Shown here piece by piece: positions 42,834-53,377 of a stretch of 64,000 nt of DNA (within the stretch, counting starts at the first letter, position 1; each line of letters opens with the position of its first letter). The notes beneath the pieces are model-generated. The model saw only the letters and a list, made by a program, of their open reading frames with translations, was not told where the DNA came from and did not search any database. Location of the stretch: assembly GCF_004134825.1 (NCBI RefSeq), contig NZ_SDPN01000014.1, positions 30,072 to 94,071 on the forward strand. The letters run 5' to 3'. Source of the DNA: Agromyces albus. Lineage in GTDB: Bacteria; Actinomycetota; Actinomycetes; Actinomycetales; Microbacteriaceae. Both the position numbers and the translations under genes were made by a program.

Positions 42834-44569
42834 TACTTGACTTCCTTCGTCGACGCGTCGTAGACGGGTGCCTCAGGGGCATCCTTCGCCGGTCCGATGC
42901 CGACCGGGATGCCGGCTTCGGGGTGGTTGAGGTCGAACGCCGGTGCCTCCGAGCGAATGCGCGGGATGGACGTGAAGTTGTGCCGCGGCGGCGGGCAACT
43001 CGTCGCCCACTCGAGGGAGCGCCCGTATCCCCACGGGTCGTTCACGGTGACCTTCGGCGCTCGTCGCGCCGTGATGTAGACGTTCAGGAGGAACGGGACC
43101 ATCGACACCGCGAGGATGCCCGCGCCGATCGTCGACAACTGGTTCATCCAGGTGATGTTGTCTTCCGGCAGGTACGAGTAGTACCGACGGGGCATGCCGA
43201 CGACGCCGAGCCAGTGCTGGATCAGGAACGTCGTGTGGAAGCCGATGAACAGCAACCAGAAGTGCCACTTGCCGAGCGTCTCGTTCAGCATCTTGCCGGT
43301 CCACTTCGGCCACCAGAAGTAGAACCCGGCGAACATCGCGAACACGACGGTGCCGAAGACGACGTAGTGGAAGTGGGCGACGACGAAGTACGAGTCGGAG
43401 ACGTGGAAGTCGAGCGGCGGTGAGGCGAGGATGACGCCCGTGAGTCCGCCGAACACGAAGGTGATGAGGAAGCCGAGCGACCAGATGAGCGGCGTCTCGA
43501 ACGTGATGGAGCCTCGCCACATGGTGCCGATCCAGTTGAAGATCTTCACACCCGTGGGCACTGCGATGAGCATCGTCATGAGCGCGAAGAACGGCAACAG
43601 CACCGAACCGGTGACGTACATGTGGTGCGCCCACACGGTGACCGACAGCGCCGCGATCGCGATCGTCGCGTAGATCAGCGTCTTGTAGCCGAAGATCGGC
43701 TTCCGGCTGAACACGGGGAAGACCTCGGAGACGATGCCGAAGAAGGGCAGCGCGATGATGTAGACCTCTGGGTGCCCGAAGAACCAGAACAGGTGCTGCC
43801 ACAGGAGCACGCCGCCGTTGGCCGGATCGTAGATGTGGGCGCCGAAGATGCGGTCGGCGCCGGCTGCGAGGAGCGCCGCTGCGAGCACGGGGAACGCCAT
43901 CAGCACGAGGATCGACGTGACGAGCGTGTTCCACGTGAAGATCGGCATGCGGAACATCGTCATGCCGGGAGCACGCATGGTGATGATCGTGGTGATGAAG
44001 TTCACCGCGCCGAGGATCGTGCCGAAGCCCGAGAGACCGAGGCCCAGCATCCAGAGGTTGCCGCCGATTCCCGGCGAGAACGTGGTCGACGCGAGCGGCT
44101 GATAGGCGAACCAGCCGAACGACGCGGCGCCCTGCGGGGTGAAGAAGCCGGCGACGGCCATCAGTGAGCCGAAGTTGAAGAGCCAGTAGGCGAATGCGTT
44201 CAGTCGCGGGAAGGCGACGTCGGGCGCACCGATCTGCAGCGGCATCAAGACGTTCGCGAAGCCCGCGAACAGGGGCGTCGCGAACATGAGCAGCATGATC
44301 GTGCCGTGCATGGTGAACAGCTGGTTGTACTGCTCACGCGTCTGGAGGATCTCCAGGCCGGGCTCGAAGAGCTGGGCACGGATGATCAGGGCCATCACTC
44401 CGCCGATGCAGAAGTAGATGAACGAGGTGATCAGGTAGAGGTACCCGATGACCTTGTGGTCGGTGGAGGTGATCCAGCTGACCAGGATGTTGCCCTTGCG
44501 CTCGACCTTGGAGGCGCCGAACGGCAGGCTGCTCGACGACGGCCGAGCCGGTGCAGTCGTGGTGCTCAT
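42833..44569 (-). CDS. ctaD: Cytochrome c oxidase subunit I
   Basis: The 578-residue catalytic subunit, with 12 membrane helices. Heme a and a3/CuB ligands are seen in [29 protein letters not shown] (His and the linked Tyr) and [16 protein letters not shown] holds the last heme ligands. The Asp/Lys proton pathways have the usual Glu in the aa3 type. A soluble C-terminal tail carries SCPPPRHNF. It overlaps ctaC by ATGA and ctaF by one base, so the three are one operon. Confidence 0.97.
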   Translation of the reverse strand: MSTTTAPARPSSSSLPFGASKVERKGNILVSWITSTDHKVIGYLYLITSFIYFCIGGVMALIIRAQLFEPGLEILQTREQYNQLFTMHGTIMLLMFATPLFAGFANVLMPLQIGAPDVAFPRLNAFAYWLFNFGSLMAVAGFFTPQGAASFGWFAYQPLASTTFSPGIGGNLWMLGLGLSGFGTILGAVNFITTIITMRAPGMTMFRMPIFTWNTLVTSILVLMAFPVLAAALLAAGADRIFGAHIYDPANGGVLLWQHLFWFFGHPEVYIIALPFFGIVSEVFPVFSRKPIFGYKTLIYATIAIAALSVTVWAHHMYVTGSVLLPFFALMTMLIAVPTGVKIFNWIGTMWRGSITFETPLIWSLGFLITFVFGGLTGVILASPPLDFHVSDSYFVVAHFHYVVFGTVVFAMFAGFYFWWPKWTGKMLNETLGKWHFWLLFIGFHTTFLIQHWLGVVGMPRRYYSYLPEDNITWMNQLSTIGAGILAVSMVPFLLNVYITARRAPKVTVNDPWGYGRSLEWATSCPPPRHNFTSIPRIRSEAPAFDLNHPEAGIPVGIGPAKDAPEAPVYDASTKEVK

Positions 44570-45468
44570 TCGCCTTCGTGCTCCTCTTTCAGTTCTGGCG
44601 CGCCCGTGCCGGGTTTGTTCTGGTTGCGGTCGTATTCGTTCGACAGCTGGCCTTCTTGACCGAGCGCGCGCAGCGAATCGATGTAGTCCTCGTACTCGGC
44701 TTCGGAGACGACCTCGACGTTGAAGAGCATCAGCGAGTGATACTCGCCGCACAGCTCGGCGCACTTGCCGGCGTAGGTGCCCTCACGCTCCGGAACGATC
44801 GTCATGTAGTTGGTCTTGCCCGGGTACATGTCCTTCTTGTAGAGGAAGTCAACGACCCAGAAGGAGTGGATGACATCGCGCGACTCGAGCTCGATCTCGA
44901 CGTTCTTGCCCACCGGCAGGTAGAGGGTGGGGAGCTCCGACTGCACGAGCGAGCCCTTGGGGCCCTCGTCGGAGAGCTGGCCCTGGATGCCGGGCGAGTA
45001 CACGTCTTCTTTGACGTAGTTGAAGTCCCATGCCCACTGCTTGGCGATGACCTCGATCTGCACGTCGACCTCGTCGGCGGCGAACCGCTGCTCGATGGCC
45101 TCCTGATCGCGCGCCGTGAAGGCGAAGAAGCCGAGCACCAGGATGAGCGGCACGATCGTGTAGAACACCTCGATCGGCATGTTGTAGCGCAACTGCACGG
45201 GCAGCCCGGTCTGGCCCTTGCGACGACGGTACGCGATGACGGCCCAGATCGTGAGGCCCCACGTGAGGAGGCCGACGACGAGCAGCACGATCCACGACGT
45301 GACCCAGAGCCCGGAGACGCGCTCGGTGTTGTTGGTGACCGGCGCCTCGCCCTCGACGAAACCGGGCAGGAACCCGTTCAGTTGGGCCTGTGTGCACCCT
45401 GCGAGTACGAGGCTGAGCGACGCTGCGATCGGGATTGCAGCCCATCGGAGACGGCGATTGTGGCGCAC
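44566..45468 (-). CDS. ctaC: Cytochrome c oxidase subunit II
   Basis: A 300-residue lipoprotein subunit. The signal peptide ends in LAGC (Cys25), two membrane helices follow (about 54-77 and 98-117), and the cupredoxin domain carries the dinuclear CuA site: His in DVIHSFWV and [12 protein letters not shown] (two Cys, Glu, His, Met). The GTG start has AAAGGT upstream. A small hairpin lies in the leader. The lipid anchor means it depends on lipoprotein processing and Lnt. Confidence 0.96.
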   Translation of the reverse strand: MRHNRRLRWAAIPIAASLSLVLAGCTQAQLNGFLPGFVEGEAPVTNNTERVSGLWVTSWIVLLVVGLLTWGLTIWAVIAYRRRKGQTGLPVQLRYNMPIEVFYTIVPLILVLGFFAFTARDQEAIEQRFAADEVDVQIEVIAKQWAWDFNYVKEDVYSPGIQGQLSDEGPKGSLVQSELPTLYLPVGKNVEIELESRDVIHSFWVVDFLYKKDMYPGKTNYMTIVPEREGTYAGKCAELCGEYHSLMLFNVEVVSEAEYEDYIDSLRALGQEGQLSNEYDRNQNKPGTGAPELKEEHEGE

Positions 45469-45493
45469 CGGTGACCTTTCGGGGGACTCGAAG

Positions 45494-45512
45494 GCGCTTC
45501 ACAGCGAAGCGC
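45494..45512 (-). promoter_or_regulatory. Leader hairpin before ctaC
   Basis: GCGCTTC and GAAGCGC pair around 5 nt, 25 nt upstream of the ctaC start on the minus strand. TAGGCTAGACAT just upstream may hold the -10, so the hairpin lies in the 5' leader. Its role is unknown. Confidence 0.4.
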
Positions 45513-45608
45513 ATTGATCGATGTCTAGCCTACTCCGAGTCGACCGCCCGGGTGTGCAACAGCGGGCGGTGTCGGGTGGCAGCGTCCGGTATTCCTCGCT
45601 TCACCGGG

Positions 45609-45658
45609 CTGAACGACGAAGGGAGGCCGCTCGGCGCGGCCTCCCTGGAGTCGTTCAG
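45609..45658. terminator. Two-part terminator after erpA
   Basis: An inner 10-bp stem GGGAGGCCGC/GCGGCCTCCC (45621-45645) is framed by outer arms CTGAACGAC/GTCGTTCAG. It lies 9 nt beyond the erpA stop on the minus strand. Confidence 0.78.
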
Positions 45659-45667
45659 TGCTGGTGC

Positions 45668-46018
45668 TCAGTGGAACGAGTCACCGCACGCGCAACTGCC
45701 CTGCGCGTTGGGATTGTCGATCGTGAAGCCCTGCTTCTGGATCGTGTCTTCGAAGTCGATCGAAGCACCGTCGAGGTACGGCACGCTCATCTTGTCGACG
45801 ACGACCTCGACACCCGAGAAGTCGACGACGGCGTCGCCGTCGAGGAGTCGCTCGTCGAAGTACAGCTGGTAGATCAGCCCGGAGCATCCGCCGGGCTGCA
45901 CTGCGACACGCAACCGCAGGTCGTCGCGACCCTCCTGTTCAAGGAGGTTGCGCACCTTGTCGGCGGCGGGGTCGCTCAGCTTCACGCCGTGCGCGGTCTC
46001 GATGATCGTGTCGCTCAT
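45668..46018 (-). CDS. erpA: Iron-sulfur insertion protein ErpA/HesB
   Basis: A 116-residue A-type iron-sulfur carrier that delivers clusters to apoproteins. The three cluster cysteines are at Cys45 (QPGGCSGL), Cys109 and Cys111 (GSCACGDSF). GGAGAGAC lies directly before the ATG. TACCAT about 42 nt upstream may be the -10. Being next to the respiratory genes fits service to Rieske and other Fe-S proteins. Confidence 0.94.
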   Translation of the reverse strand: MSDTIIETAHGVKLSDPAADKVRNLLEQEGRDDLRLRVAVQPGGCSGLIYQLYFDERLLDGDAVVDFSGVEVVVDKMSVPYLDGASIDFEDTIQKQGFTIDNPNAQGSCACGDSFH

Positions 46019-46099
46019 GTCTCTCCTCGGTGCGTCAGGGAACGCGGAAAACCTGTCTCCATGGTAACCGGCGAATCGGCGCGCTGGCCCAGTTCGCTC

Positions 46100-47536
46100 T
46101 CAGGAAGTGGAATCCCGCGCGTCGAGCCGTGCAAGGAACAGCGCCTCGCTGAGCAGTGCACGCTTGAACACGCCCAGGTGGAGCGACTCGTTGGGGCTGT
46201 GCGGCCGTGAGTCGGGGTCTTCGACGCCGGTGACGAGGATCTGCGCCGACGGGAACTCCTCGACGAGTTCGGCGATGAACGGGATCGAGCCGCCCACGCC
46301 GATCTCGACGGGGGCCTTGCCCCAGGCATCCGTCATCGCCGCATTCGACTCGGCGACCGCCCAGCCGGAGGTGTCGACGAGGAACGGCTGGCCGAGCTCG
46401 ATGCCGTCGATGGCGAGGTGCGCGCCGAACGGCGCGTGCTGCTCGAGGTGCTCGCGCAGGATCTCGAGCGCCTCGGTGTCGCTCTGCCCGGGTGCGATCC
46501 GTGCGCTCACGCGCACGGCGACGCTCGGAAGGAGGGTGTTCGAGGCGTTCGCGACGCTCGGTGCGTCGATGCCGGTGACCGTGATCGCCGGCTGCGCCCA
46601 GATGCGCGAGAGGATCGTGCCCCGGCCGATCGGGGTGACGCCGTCGAGGAGGCCGGCCTCGGCACGAAGCTGCGCCTCGTCGTATTCGGGAGTCTCGAGG
46701 TCGGCCGACCTGAGTCCCTCGACCGCGACCGAGCCGTCGGCGTCGTGGAGGGTCGAGAGCAGCCGGATCGCGGCGAGCATGGCGTCGGGGACCGCACCGC
46801 CGAACATGCCCGAGTGCGAGGCGTGCGCGAGCGTCGAGATCGTCAGGCGGAACGCGACGGCGCCGCGAAGCGCCACCGTGAGCGCCGGGGTCTCGAGGTC
46901 CCAGTTGTTCGAATCCGCCACAACGATCGCGTCGGCTTCGAGCACCTCCCGGTTCTCACGCAGGAAGTTCGCGAAGGAGAGTGAACCCGACTCCTCCTCG
47001 CCCTCGATGAAGAGCGCGATGCCGAGATCGAAGTCGGCGCCGAGCACCTCGGTGAGGGCCCGGATGGCGCCGATGTGAGCCATGATGCCCGCCTTGTCGT
47101 CTGCCGCTCCCCTGCCGTAGAGGCGGTCGCCGCGCAGCGTTGGCTCGAAGGGCGGCGACTCCCAGTCCTCGTCGCGCCCGGGGGGCTGCACGTCGTGGTG
47201 CGCGTAGAGCAGCACGGTGGGCCGACCGTTCCGGGCGGCGCGGCGCGCCACGACCGCAGGCTGACCGGGTGCGGCATCCGCCCCCTCGCCGATCGCGGCG
47301 TGGCGAACCTCGACGAGATCGAACACGCCGAGACCGCGCACGAGCTCCGCGACGGCGTCAGCGCTTGCCGCGACATGCGCCCGGTCGAACGCCGCCCACG
47401 ACACCGACGGGATCTTGACGAGCCGGGTGAGGTCGGCGATCGTCGCCGGGAATGCGGCGGTGACGGCGTCGCGAAGCGCCTCGGTCACGGTCGCGGGATA
47501 GGTGGAGGCGAAGTCGGTGGGAAGAGCGTCGGTCAT
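46100..47536 (-). CDS. M20 family dipeptidase
   Basis: A 478-residue M20 peptidase of the carnosinase-like dipeptidase group. It has the metal and catalytic motifs YAHHDVQPPG, GRGAADDKAGI and FIEGEEESGS, a central lid domain with HASHSGMFGG, and a late His in HSPNESLHL. It likely cleaves dipeptides in the cytoplasm. The frame runs on upstream to 47788, but a -10 element 7 nt before the ATG at 47536 marks a leaderless start. It is divergent from the DUF3043 gene. Confidence 0.92.
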   Translation of the reverse strand: MTDALPTDFASTYPATVTEALRDAVTAAFPATIADLTRLVKIPSVSWAAFDRAHVAASADAVAELVRGLGVFDLVEVRHAAIGEGADAAPGQPAVVARRAARNGRPTVLLYAHHDVQPPGRDEDWESPPFEPTLRGDRLYGRGAADDKAGIMAHIGAIRALTEVLGADFDLGIALFIEGEEESGSLSFANFLRENREVLEADAIVVADSNNWDLETPALTVALRGAVAFRLTISTLAHASHSGMFGGAVPDAMLAAIRLLSTLHDADGSVAVEGLRSADLETPEYDEAQLRAEAGLLDGVTPIGRGTILSRIWAQPAITVTGIDAPSVANASNTLLPSVAVRVSARIAPGQSDTEALEILREHLEQHAPFGAHLAIDGIELGQPFLVDTSGWAVAESNAAMTDAWGKAPVEIGVGGSIPFIAELVEEFPSAQILVTGVEDPDSRPHSPNESLHLGVFKRALLSEALFLARLDARDSTS

Positions 47537-47543
47537 GCCGGTA

Positions 47544-47549
47544 ATCTTA
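47544..47549 (-). promoter_or_regulatory. -10 element of the dipeptidase gene (leaderless)
   Basis: TAAGAT on the minus strand lies 7 nt before the ATG at 47536. Confidence 0.6.
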
Positions 47550-47573
47550 AAGGCAACCGATCCGAGGATTCCC

Positions 47574-48158
47574 GTGGCAAAGCAACCGAACAGCACCGAA
47601 GAGCCGAGCGCAGAGTCGCTCGAAGAGACCCAGGCCCGCCTGAAGGCCGGCAAGGGTGCTCCCACGCCGAGCCGCAAGGAGCAGGAGGCCGCGAGGAAGC
47701 GGCCACTCGTGCCGAACGATCGCAAGGAAGCCGCGCGACAGGCTCGCGCGAAGACCGCCGAGGCACGAGAGCGTGCCCGTCTCGGCATGGCGGCCGGCGA
47801 CGAGCGCTACCTCCCGATGCGCGACCGGGGGCCGCAGAAGAAGTACGTGCGCGACTACGTCGACGCGCGGTTCAGCATCGGCGAGGTCCTCATCCCGGTG
47901 ATGTTCGCCGTCATCCTGCTCACGTTCGTGCCGAGTGTCGAGGCGCAGTCCATCGGCATCATCGCGCTGTGGGCGTTCTTCCTCGTCGCGGTCATCGACG
48001 TCGTCATCCTCGGCTTCCTCGTGCGGCGCAAGCTCGCCGAGAAGTTCGGGGCCGACAAGGTCGAGCGCGTGCGCTGGTACGCCGCGATGCGCGCCCTCCA
48101 GTTGCGGCCGCTGCGACTGCCGAAGCCGCAAGTGAAGCGCGGTCACTACCCCTCCTGA
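47574..48158 (+). CDS. DUF3043 domain-containing membrane protein
   Basis: A 194-residue actinobacterial protein of unknown role. Residues 1-85 are soluble and very basic (RLKAGKGAPTPSRKEQEAARKRPLVPNDRKEAARQ), followed by RGPQKKYVRDYVDARFSIGE. Two membrane helices come next (about 106-124 and 128-148), then a short basic tail. The GTG start has GAGG 8 nt upstream. The pattern matches the DUF3043 family, which often lies near a dipeptidase and respiratory genes in actinobacteria. Confidence 0.86.
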   Translation: MAKQPNSTEEPSAESLEETQARLKAGKGAPTPSRKEQEAARKRPLVPNDRKEAARQARAKTAEARERARLGMAAGDERYLPMRDRGPQKKYVRDYVDARFSIGEVLIPVMFAVILLTFVPSVEAQSIGIIALWAFFLVAVIDVVILGFLVRRKLAEKFGADKVERVRWYAAMRALQLRPLRLPKPQVKRGHYPS

Positions 48159-48230
48159 GCCGGATGCCACGGCGCTCAGTCGAGTGCCGTGCGAGCGCTC
48201 CGTGGCGACTCCGGGGGGCGACGTGTCGAC

Positions 48231-49379
48231 TCAGGGCCGAGAATATGCGCCGCCGCGCACGAGTGGCACGCGAGTCTCCTCGTCGCTGAGCGATCCGTGC
48301 TGCCCGATCATGGCCTCGGCCTGCCGGTTCGGCTCGCGACGGTCGTAGTAGGCGATGCCCGACCTCGCCGCCAGGAGGATGTCGCCGATGCGGTCGCGCA
48401 CGGCGTCATCGACCGGCCCGTAGAGGCCGGCGGCGATCGCCTCGTCGCGGCCGAGCACCCACGACCGGTGCCCCTCGGCCGCGCGCCACCCGTCGAGGAG
48501 TGCGGCACGGCCGCCGTGGCCCAGCTCGGGCTCGAAGTAGAGCGAGACGCAGCGCGGCTCGCCGCCGATGTGCCGCACTCCTTCGAGGAGCTCCGGCCGG
48601 TCGTCGATGAACACGTGGCGCTCGGCGGGCACGTCGATGACCCCGTGGTCGGCGGTCACGAGCAGGCCCGCGCCACGCGGCATCCGCGGCTCGAATGAGG
48701 CGAGTTCGGCGTCGAGCAGCTCGAGGATCGAGAGCCAGCGTTCCGACGTCCAGCCGAAGGCGTGCGCGGCCTGGTCGAGTTCGGGCACGTAGAGATAGAT
48801 GAGGCCTTCGGCGCCGGCGTCGAGCAACCGGCCGGCTTCGGCGAAGCGGTCGGCGACGGATGCCGCGGGCCGGTACTCGGCGCCGCGGAGCGCGGCGCGC
48901 GTGAACCCGGAGTCGGCGTAGCGTGCCGAGCCGATGGCGAAGGTCGCCACGCCCTCGTCGCGCGCGGTCTCGAAGAGCGTCGGCGTTCGCTGCCAGGTCT
49001 CGGGCACCACGCCGGCGTCCCAGCCGCTCAGCTGGTTGATGATCCGGTCGTTCGCCGCATCGAGCACCCGGTAGCCGACGAGCCCGTGCTCGCCCGGCAT
49101 CCGACCCGTCGCGAATGTGGCGATCGCCGCGGCCGTGGTCGACGGGAACACCGTGCGGATGACGTCGCGCTTCGCCATGCGGGACGAGAGGAATCGCGCG
49201 TGCCCTGCCCTGGCCCGGATGTTCGCGGCCCCGAGGCCGTCGACGAGCACGACCACGGCGCTCGAGACGCGAGGCAGCTCGAAGGCGTTGGGCGCGCCGC
49301 GCAGACTCGCGAGCGAACTGCCGAGCACCCCGGCAAGGCGTGGAGCGCTGTCGGCCGGCACCGGTAGCATTGCAGGCAT
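48231..49379 (-). CDS. Alkaline phosphatase-fold (nucleotide pyrophosphatase-like) protein
   Basis: A 382-residue member of the alkaline phosphatase superfamily, type I phosphodiesterase/nucleotide pyrophosphatase group. The metal Asp is in [13 protein letters not shown] (about residues 42-53), the nucleophile Thr in [16 protein letters not shown] (about 78-93), further ligands in [14 protein letters not shown], and the late VTADHGVID. No signal peptide is visible. The substrate may be a nucleotide or phosphodiester. It is divergent from parC, and a TANNNT-like element (CAGACT) is at leaderless distance. Confidence 0.88.
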   Translation of the reverse strand: MPAMLPVPADSAPRLAGVLGSSLASLRGAPNAFELPRVSSAVVVLVDGLGAANIRARAGHARFLSSRMAKRDVIRTVFPSTTAAAIATFATGRMPGEHGLVGYRVLDAANDRIINQLSGWDAGVVPETWQRTPTLFETARDEGVATFAIGSARYADSGFTRAALRGAEYRPAASVADRFAEAGRLLDAGAEGLIYLYVPELDQAAHAFGWTSERWLSILELLDAELASFEPRMPRGAGLLVTADHGVIDVPAERHVFIDDRPELLEGVRHIGGEPRCVSLYFEPELGHGGRAALLDGWRAAEGHRSWVLGRDEAIAAGLYGPVDDAVRDRIGDILLAARSGIAYYDRREPNRQAEAMIGQHGSLSDEETRVPLVRGGAYSRP

Positions 49380-49386
49380 CGCGCCC

Positions 49387-49392
49387 AGTCTG
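49387..49392 (-). promoter_or_regulatory. Candidate -10 of the alkaline phosphatase-fold gene (leaderless)
   Basis: CAGACT on the minus strand lies 7 nt before the ATG at 49379. It deviates from TANNNT at the first base. Confidence 0.4.
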
Positions 49393-49451
49393 GCACAGGC
49401 CGGGCGCGCCCTGTTCCTGCGTGCCTGCCACGCCCCCGACCGAGACGACGG

Positions 49452-51926
49452 ATGACCCGAGCCAAGAATCAGCCCGCAGACGAGACCATCGTCGAACGCA
49501 TCGAAGACGTCGACGTCGCCACCGAGATGCAGGGCTCGTTCCTCGAGTACGCGTACTCGGTGATCTACTCGCGCGCCCTTCCCGACGCGAGAGACGGGCT
49601 CAAGCCGGTGCAGCGGCGCATCCTCTACCAGATGGTCGAGATGGGCTTGCGACCCGATCGCGGGCACGTGAAGTCCGCTCGCGTCGTCGGCGAGGTCATG
49701 GGCAAGCTGCATCCGCACGGCGACACCGCCATCTACGACGCGCTCGTGCGCATGGCTCAGTCGTTCACGCTCCGGGTGCCGCTCATAGACGGGCACGGCA
49801 ACTTCGGATCGCTCGACGATGGGCCTGCGGCGCCGCGATACACCGAGGCGCGCCTCGCCTCCCCCGCCCTCGCGATGACCGAGGGGCTCGACGAAGACGT
49901 CGTCGACTTCGTGCCGAACTACGACAACCAGCTCACGCAGCCCGACGTGCTGCCAGCGGCCTACCCCAACCTGCTCGTCAACGGGGCGAGCGGCATCGCC
50001 GTCGGCATGGCCACGAACATGGCACCCCACAACCTCATCGAGGTCGTCGGGGCCGCGCGACACCTGATCGCCAACCCCGACGCGACGCTCGACGACCTGA
50101 TGGAGTACGTGCCCGGCCCCGATCTCCCCACGGGCGGCACCATCGTGGGGCTCTCGGGCATCAAAGACGCCTACGCCACCGGCCGCGGCAGCTTCAAGAC
50201 GCGCGCCAAGGTGAGCGTCGAGAGCATCACGGCGCGCAAGACGGGCCTCGTCGTCACCGAGCTGCCGTACCTCGTCGGCCCTGAGAAGGTCATCGAGAAG
50301 ATCAAAGACGGCGTCAACGCCAAGAAGATCAGCGGCATCTCCGATGTCACCGACCTCACCGACCGCACGAACGGCCTCCGGCTCGTCATCGGCATCAAGA
50401 CCGGATTCAGTCCAGAGGCCGTGCTCGAGCAGCTCTACCGCCTCACACCCCTAGAAGACTCGTTCAACATCAACAACGTGGCACTCGTCGACGGCGGTCC
50501 GCAGACCCTCGGCCTGCGGGAGCTGCTGCAGGTCTACGTCGCCCATCGCATCCAGGTGGTCACGCGGCGGTCGGAATACCGACTGGCGCGGCGGCGCGAG
50601 CGGCTCCACCTCGTCGACGGCCTGCTCGTCGCGATCCTCGACATCGACGAGGTCATCCAGGTCATCCGCTCGAGCGACGACACCGCGGCGGCGCGGGCAC
50701 GCCTCATGGAGGTCTTCGACCTCAGCCTCGTGCAGACCGACTACATCCTCGAACTGCAGTTGCGGCGCCTCACGAAGTTCTCACGAATCGAACTCGAGGC
50801 CGAGCGCGACCGGTTGCGCGCCGAGATCGAGGAACTCGTGGCGCTGCTCTCGAGCCGCCACCGCATCGAGGCGCTCGTCTCCGATGAGCTCGCCGAGATC
50901 GCCGATCGGTTCGGCACGCCGCGTCGGACGCTGCTCACCGACGCGCCCCCGAGCATCGCCGGAGCCGCCGCCAAGCGTGCTGCCGCAGTGCTCGAAGTGG
51001 CGGATGTCGCGTGCCGGGTATTCCTGAGCGCCACGGGCCGCATCGCTCGCGTCGACCTTCCCGAGGGCGACAACGGTACCGCCACGATCGCACCGCCGGC
51101 CCGGCGCAGCAAGCACGACGCCATCAGCTCGACGCTCGACACCACGAGCCGCGCCGAGATCGGGGCGGTGACGAGCCTCGGTCGCCTCATCCGCTTCACG
51201 CCCGTCGACCTGCCGATGCTGCCGCCGACGTCGGTGCAACTCGGCGCGGGCGTCAAGGTGGCCGACTACCTGAACCTGCCCAATCGCGATGAGCGGGTGC
51301 TCGCGCTCGTCTCACTCGACTCCGACCGCTCGATCGTGCTCGGCACGAAGCAGGGCGTCGTCAAACGCGTCGCGACCGGTGCGTACCCGAGCAAGCCCGA
51401 ATTCGAGGTGATCGGGCTCAAGGTCGGCGACGAGGTCATCGGCGCGGTGCAGGGCGGCGAAGACGACGAACTCGTCTTCGTGGCCTCCGACGCGCAGCTC
51501 CTGAGATTCCCCGCATCGACGGTACGGCCGCAGGGATGCCCCGCCGGCGGCATGGCCGGCATCAATCTCGGTGCCGGCGCGCACGTCGTCCATTTCACGA
51601 GCCTGCCGGCGGATGCCGCGGCCGAGGCCGTGGTCGTCACCATCGCCGGTCACAGCGACACGCTTCCCGGCACAGATCCCGGCAGCGCGAAGGTCAGCGA
51701 ATTCGGCGAGTTCCCGCCCAAGGGACGCGCAACCGGTGGCGTGCGCGCACAGCGCTTCCTGAAGGGCGAAGACGTTCTGCACGTCGCCTGGGTGGGGCGC
51801 TCCCCCGCGCTTGCCGTGGGCGCCGACGGCTCCTCCCGGCAATTGCCCGACGGCGGCGCGAAACGGGACGCCTCCGGCCAGCCGCTCGAGTCCGTCGTCG
51901 CCGCGATCGGCTGCCGCATCGGCTGA
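49452..51926 (+). CDS. parC: DNA topoisomerase IV subunit A
   Basis: An 824-residue type IIA topoisomerase subunit that cuts and rejoins DNA to separate daughter chromosomes. The active-site Tyr130 (APRYTEARL) is intact. The quinolone-determining region reads [17 protein letters not shown], with Thr92 where E. coli GyrA has Ser83 and Asp96 at its Asp87. The C-terminal beta-pinwheel is shorter and divergent from gyrase, with no clear GyrA-box, which favours ParC. The partner parE lies 1.5 kb away on the other strand, not adjacent. Confidence 0.88.
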   Translation: MTRAKNQPADETIVERIEDVDVATEMQGSFLEYAYSVIYSRALPDARDGLKPVQRRILYQMVEMGLRPDRGHVKSARVVGEVMGKLHPHGDTAIYDALVRMAQSFTLRVPLIDGHGNFGSLDDGPAAPRYTEARLASPALAMTEGLDEDVVDFVPNYDNQLTQPDVLPAAYPNLLVNGASGIAVGMATNMAPHNLIEVVGAARHLIANPDATLDDLMEYVPGPDLPTGGTIVGLSGIKDAYATGRGSFKTRAKVSVESITARKTGLVVTELPYLVGPEKVIEKIKDGVNAKKISGISDVTDLTDRTNGLRLVIGIKTGFSPEAVLEQLYRLTPLEDSFNINNVALVDGGPQTLGLRELLQVYVAHRIQVVTRRSEYRLARRRERLHLVDGLLVAILDIDEVIQVIRSSDDTAAARARLMEVFDLSLVQTDYILELQLRRLTKFSRIELEAERDRLRAEIEELVALLSSRHRIEALVSDELAEIADRFGTPRRTLLTDAPPSIAGAAAKRAAAVLEVADVACRVFLSATGRIARVDLPEGDNGTATIAPPARRSKHDAISSTLDTTSRAEIGAVTSLGRLIRFTPVDLPMLPPTSVQLGAGVKVADYLNLPNRDERVLALVSLDSDRSIVLGTKQGVVKRVATGAYPSKPEFEVIGLKVGDEVIGAVQGGEDDELVFVASDAQLLRFPASTVRPQGCPAGGMAGINLGAGAHVVHFTSLPADAAAEAVVVTIAGHSDTLPGTDPGSAKVSEFGEFPPKGRATGGVRAQRFLKGEDVLHVAWVGRSPALAVGADGSSRQLPDGGAKRDASGQPLESVVAAIGCRIG

Positions 51927-51942
51927 CGGTCGTCCGGCACCC

Positions 51943-51971
51943 TTGACGCCGGCTCCATCGGGGTGCATATT
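51943..51971 (+). promoter_or_regulatory. Promoter of the BBE flavoenzyme gene
   Basis: TTGACG and CATATT are separated by exactly 17 nt, a full -35/-10 promoter. It gives a leader of about 65 nt before the ATG at 52043. Confidence 0.6.
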
Positions 51972-52042
51972 CGCCCACGTGGCCGGATCGTCTTGCGATG
52001 CTTCTCACGACTCGCGACCGGCTCTCGAGGACGGAGTCACCG

Positions 52043-53377
52043 ATGACGCGATCTGGACTGCACGAGACGATCCACGGGCGAGTGCTGGAACCGGGCGACG
52101 CCGGCTACGACGCCGCACGCTCCGTATGGAACGGGATGATCGATCGGCGGCCTCGGTACATCGTGCAATGCGCTGATACCGCCGACGTCGTCGCGTGCGT
52201 CCGGTTCGCCACGGACAACGATCTCGACGTGGGGATCCGCTGCGGCGGTCACGGCATCGTCGGCCACGCCGTCGCCGATGACGGACTCATGATCGACCTT
52301 CGTCCGATGGGCGGCGTGACCGTTGACCCGGTCAGCCGCCGGGCGCGGGTGCAGGGCGGCGCTCTGCTCGGGGCGCTCGACCGGGCGGCACAGCAGCATG
52401 GTCTTGCGACGACGGCCGGGAACGTGTCGCATACCGGCGTCGGGGGCCTCACCCTCGGCGGCGGCATGGGCTGGCTCGCGCGACAGCATGGCCTCGCGTG
52501 CGACAACGTGATCTCGTTCGAGGTCGTCACCGCGACCGGCGAGACGCTGCTGGTGAGCGCCGAGGAGCACCCTGAGCTGTACTGGGCATTGCGCGGTGGT
52601 GGCGGCAACTTCGGGGTCGTGACCGAGTTCGAGTTCGCGCTCCATCCCGAACCCGGAACTGCGATCGCCGCGGCGTTCCGCTTCCCATATGCCACGTCGC
52701 CGCGGGCGATGCGGCGCTGGCGCGACCTGAGTGCCTCAGCACCTCGACAGGCGACGTTCGAGGCGATCATCGGGGCAGAGGGAGTGTCGCTCGGCCTCGT
52801 CTGGGTCGGCGACGCCGATGACGGCGCCGCCGAGATCTCGACGCTCGCCGGTGAGCTCACCGAGGTCGCCGAACCCGACGTGCGATCCGTCGAGGCCTTG
52901 TCGTACCTCGAGCTCCAGACCCGCGAAGACGACATCGAGGGCCACGCCTGGCGGCGGTACTGGAAGGGTCACTACTTCACCGAGCTCGGCGACGACCTCA
53001 TCGATGCGCTGCTCGCGCGTGACGGAGACGACCTCCCCGACGTCAGCCTGCAGGCCTACGGAGGTGCGATCGCCGACGTCGCCGACGCGGAGACCGCGTT
53101 CTCGGGGCGCGACACGGCATTCGAGTTCGTGGCGGCCTCGCGCTGGACCGATCCCGCCGACGACGAGCGACGCATCTCCGCCGCGCGCCGATATGCGGGC
53201 ACCCTGGGCAGGTTCGCGAGCGGCGCCTACGTGAACGTCCTCGGCAACGACGGCGACGCAGGCATCCGAAGGGCATTCTCAGAGGAGAACCTCCGACGGC
53301 TGACTGCGGTCAAAGATGCCTATGATCCCGGGAATCTCTTCCACCTGAACCAGAACATCCGGCCGTCAGGCGGCTGA
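52043..53377 (+). CDS. FAD-binding oxidoreductase with BBE domain
   Basis: A 444-residue flavoenzyme of the berberine-bridge/6-hydroxynicotine oxidase type. The PP-loop IRCGGHGIVGHAV carries the His for covalent FAD attachment (about residue 73). The second flavin site is GNVSHTGVGGLTLGGGMGWL; no Cys is in the position used by bicovalent oxidases, so the FAD is probably mono-covalent. The BBE C-terminus ends YDPGNLFHLNQNIRP. GGAG precedes the ATG. It sits between parC and parE and its stop abuts the parE stop (TGATCA). The substrate is unknown. Confidence 0.9.
   Translation: MTRSGLHETIHGRVLEPGDAGYDAARSVWNGMIDRRPRYIVQCADTADVVACVRFATDNDLDVGIRCGGHGIVGHAVADDGLMIDLRPMGGVTVDPVSRRARVQGGALLGALDRAAQQHGLATTAGNVSHTGVGGLTLGGGMGWLARQHGLACDNVISFEVVTATGETLLVSAEEHPELYWALRGGGGNFGVVTEFEFALHPEPGTAIAAAFRFPYATSPRAMRRWRDLSASAPRQATFEAIIGAEGVSLGLVWVGDADDGAAEISTLAGELTEVAEPDVRSVEALSYLELQTREDDIEGHAWRRYWKGHYFTELGDDLIDALLARDGDDLPDVSLQAYGGAIADVADAETAFSGRDTAFEFVAASRWTDPADDERRISAARRYAGTLGRFASGAYVNVLGNDGDAGIRRAFSEENLRRLTAVKDAYDPGNLFHLNQNIRPSGG

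Noticed and set aside
49452..51926. Annotation as DNA gyrase subunit A
   Set aside because: The C-terminal region lacks a clear GyrA-box and the parE-like gene is close, so topoisomerase IV fits better. A gyrase assignment cannot be excluded without the rest of the genome.
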